Assembly (NCBI GenBank): GCA_902782125.1 | Contig: CACZMA010000001.1 | Span: 124,001 to 188,000, forward strand | Reading direction: 5' to 3' | DNA: 64,000 bases | Source of the DNA: Oscillospiraceae bacterium | GTDB taxonomy: Bacteria; Bacillota; Clostridia; Saccharofermentanales; Saccharofermentanaceae | In this document: piece after piece, positions 61,989 to 64,000 of the stretch | Numbering within the stretch: position 1 is the stretch's first letter | How the letters are laid out: every line of letters begins with the position of its first letter | Made by a program: the position numbers and the translations under genes | Notes under the pieces: generated by a model | Told to the model about the DNA's origin: nothing | The model's database searches: none | What the model saw: only the letters and a program-made list of their open reading frames with translations

Positions 61989-64000
61989 TTACTTATGCAA
62001 ACGTGCTTTCAACGCCTTGTGGCCCTCGCTCAGTGCGAACGGGATCAATGCCAGCGGCAGGATAACGAGCCATGCCAGCGGATTAAGTGCGACATTGTCG
62101 AAGATGCCGTTGACAACAGGGATGTAGATTACTGCGAGGAGCAGCACCAGAGATACGCCTACAGCCTTGTTCATCATGGAGTTCGAGAAGATGCCGAGCT
62201 TGAATACGGAGATCCTCTCAGACCTTGCAGCGAATGCCCTGAACAGCTCGCAGCAGATGAGAGTAGCAAATGCCACGGTCCTCGCGGTAGACAGCGCGAT
62301 GCCGTCTGTTGCTTCACCTGCATAGAAGAATGTGCTTCCCGCATTCATGCTCATGAGTGCCGCGATGAATGCTGCTGCGACAGACATGAAGATGCCCGTT
62401 GCCTGCAGAGCGATGTTGACCATCATGTGCTTATTTACGATATGTTCTGTCTTCTTACGGGGCGGCAGCTTCATGATGCCGGGCTCGCCCTTCTCTCTTC
62501 CGAGCGCGAGCGCCGGGAACGAGTCGGTAACGAGGTTCAGCCAGAGGAGCTGGATCGCAGTAAGAGGTGCTGCGATGCCCGGGATTACCGTATTCGGTAT
62601 GAGCGACAGCAGGAAGATAACGAGGATCTCACCTACGTTGCAGGACAGAAGGAACGATACGAACTTTCTGATGTTCGCATAGATGATCCTTCCCTGCTCT
62701 ACAGCCTTTACGATCGTAGCGAAGTTGTCGTCCATCAGGATCATGTCCGCGGAATTCTTGGATACGTCCGTACCGGTGATGCCCATCGCGACGCCGATGT
62801 CGGCAGTCTTAAGGGCCATCGCGTCATTAACGCCGTCGCCTGTCATCGAAGCGATGTGGCCGTTCTCCTTAAGAGCGGTAACGATCCTTACCTTATGTTC
62901 GGGAGATACACGTGCATATACGCTCGCGGTCTCGACTGCTTTCTTGAGGTCTTCGTCGCTCATCTTATCGAGCTCTGAGCCCGAGAAAGCATCCATATGC
63001 TTCTCGTCACGCATCTCGAGGTTATCAGAGATCGCAACAGCGGAATCTTTGTAGTCGCCCGTGATCATGACCGCACGGATGCCTGCCTCGCGGCAAACTG
63101 CGATGGCATCCTTTGCCTCTTCACGCGCAGGGTCGATCATGCCGATGAGGCCGAGGAAGATCATGTCCTGCTCATCCTCGAAGCCGGGCTCCTTGCCTTC
63201 CTCGTGGTTGTCATAGGCAAATGCGAGCACTCTGATCGCCTTGCATGCGAACTGGTGGTTCTGCTCGGAGATGCGCTCCCTGTACTCGGGAGTCATGGTG
63301 TGAACACCGGTGCTGTCGAGGTAGCGGTTGCATCTGGAGATAACGATGTCCGGACCTCCCTTGGTATAGCTTACCCACTTGCCTGCAGTAACGCCGGAGT
63401 GGTAAGTGGTCATCATCTTACGGTCAGAGTCGAACGGGAGTTCCGTCATCCTCGGATACTTGTGCATGGTCTCCTGGCGGAGCATGCCGCATTTCGAGCC
63501 GAGCGTGGTAAGAGAACCTTCCGTCGGGTCGCCGATGCAGGAGTATTCGCCCTTGTCGTCCTTAACGATGCTCGCGTCGTTACAGAGGACTGCGGCCCTT
63601 ACGAGTTCTTCGAGCTCGTCATACATCTTGACCGGCTTGCCGTTCTCGTCTACGAGCTTACCGTCGGGAGCATAGCCGTTGCCTTCGACGTTTACGATGT
63701 TGGCGCCATCATAGAGCACTTTGACCGTCATCTGGTTCTGTGTGAGAGTGCCCGTCTTATCGGAGCAGATAACGTCGACGCAGCCGAGCGTCTCTACCGC
63801 GAGGAGCCTCTTTACGATGGCGTTGCTCTCTGCCATCTTGGTCATGCCGATGGACAGGACGATCGTAACGACTGCCGCCAGGCCTTCAGGGATGGCTGCA
63901 ACTGCGAGGGATACTGCCGTCATCATGGCGTCGGTCCATTCGAGCTTCTGCACGAAAATATCCACCACGAGGACGATAATGCACACGATGATGCAGACGA
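61989..64000 (-). CDS. P-type cation ATPase, Ca2+-type (N-terminus cut by window edge)
   Basis: About 670 residues are visible; the gene runs off the right edge. The phosphorylation site DKTGTLTQNQMTV, the TM4 motif AAIPEGLAAVVTIVL (PEGL type) and the hinge MTGDGVNDAMALKTADIGVA identify a P2A-type (SERCA/PMR1-like) cation pump. The C-terminal six TMs follow (IQLLWLNLVTDSFPALALG). It likely exports Ca2+ or Mn2+. The A-domain and TM1-2 lie outside the window. Confidence 0.92.
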   Translation of the reverse strand, partial: VCIIVCIIVLVVDIFVQKLEWTDAMMTAVSLAVAAIPEGLAAVVTIVLSIGMTKMAESNAIVKRLLAVETLGCVDVICSDKTGTLTQNQMTVKVLYDGANIVNVEGNGYAPDGKLVDENGKPVKMYDELEELVRAAVLCNDASIVKDDKGEYSCIGDPTEGSLTTLGSKCGMLRQETMHKYPRMTELPFDSDRKMMTTYHSGVTAGKWVSYTKGGPDIVISRCNRYLDSTGVHTMTPEYRERISEQNHQFACKAIRVLAFAYDNHEEGKEPGFEDEQDMIFLGLIGMIDPAREEAKDAIAVCREAGIRAVMITGDYKDSAVAISDNLEMRDEKHMDAFSGSELDKMSDEDLKKAVETASVYARVSPEHKVRIVTALKENGHIASMTGDGVNDAMALKTADIGVAMGITGTDVSKNSADMILMDDNFATIVKAVEQGRIIYANIRKFVSFLLSCNVGEILVIFLLSLIPNTVIPGIAAPLTAIQLLWLNLVTDSFPALALGREKGEPGIMKLPPRKKTEHIVNKHMMVNIALQATGIFMSVAAAFIAALMSMNAGSTFFYAGEATDGIALSTARTVAFATLICCELFRAFAARSERISVFKLGIFSNSMMNKAVGVSLVLLLAVIYIPVVNGIFDNVALNPLAWLVILPLALIPFALSEGHKALKARLHK

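Noticed and set aside
36000..64000. Defence or toxin-antitoxin island
   Set aside because: All genes there are housekeeping or envelope-related; no restriction, nuclease-toxin or abortive-infection motif is visible.

Overview
The window is one continuous stretch of low-mobility bacterial chromosome with moderate GC. It most likely comes from an anaerobic Clostridia-type Bacillota. The evidence is the combination of an L27 with the cleavable N-terminal leader beside its protease Prp, IreB, MutS2, DUF1385/YqhQ, DUF951, DUF4364, a T-box leader on aspS, a FabT-like regulator with its operator, AGGAGG ribosome binding sites and several TTG/GTG starts. I see no rRNA, tRNA, insertion sequence, phage gene or CRISPR array. 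Genus cannot be fixed from the sequence alone.

Layout. 1-4.7 kb: a truncated HlyD-like membrane protein, a YnbB-type PLP enzyme, a small lipid unit (MarR/FabT-like regulator, acyl carrier protein, YegS-type lipid kinase) and a divergent DtxR/MntR-type regulator. 4.7-12.3 kb: a surface-lipoprotein island made of one unrelated lipoprotein and five tandem paralogous lipoproteins, most with their own promoter and separated by hairpins. 12.4-24 kb: a long minus-strand housekeeping run (mutS2, pfkA, sir2, dnaE, uvrB, 1-phosphofructokinase, DUF212), with a LexA-like box inside the uvrB promoter. 24.3-28.2 kb: plus-strand HU and a MoxR/DUF58/membrane-protein operon. 28.3-34.3 kb: obgE, rpmA, prp, rplU, a large unknown membrane protein, murC and a YbaK deacylase. 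34.4-35.9 kb: two unrecognised plus-strand genes, one with a VOC domain. 35.9-44.6 kb: MATE transporter, DUF951, prmC, DUF1385, rpmE, rho, an HD-GYP sensor protein and mreB. 44.8-50.6 kb: leuS, a DUF2974 lipase-like protein, pgi and a probably leaderless DUF4364 gene. 50.6-56.1 kb: an overlapping minus-strand operon ireB-ruvX-DUF1292-DUF1292-CPBP protease-giant exoprotein. 56.2-64 kb: mtaB, T-box/aspS, rnr, secG and a truncated P-type cation ATPase.

Most of the window is core metabolism and information processing. The accessory signal is concentrated in three places. The first is the five-copy lipoprotein array, with a conserved N-terminal half and diverging Ig-like C-terminal halves. The second is the FabT-box-controlled MarR/ACP/lipid-kinase unit. 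The third is the 1027-residue membrane-anchored exoprotein overlapping a CPBP protease. Regulatory sites readable directly from sequence include the FabT-type operator at a promoter start point, the LexA-like box, candidate L21 and L31 leaders, and the T-box, whose specifier may be an Asn codon.
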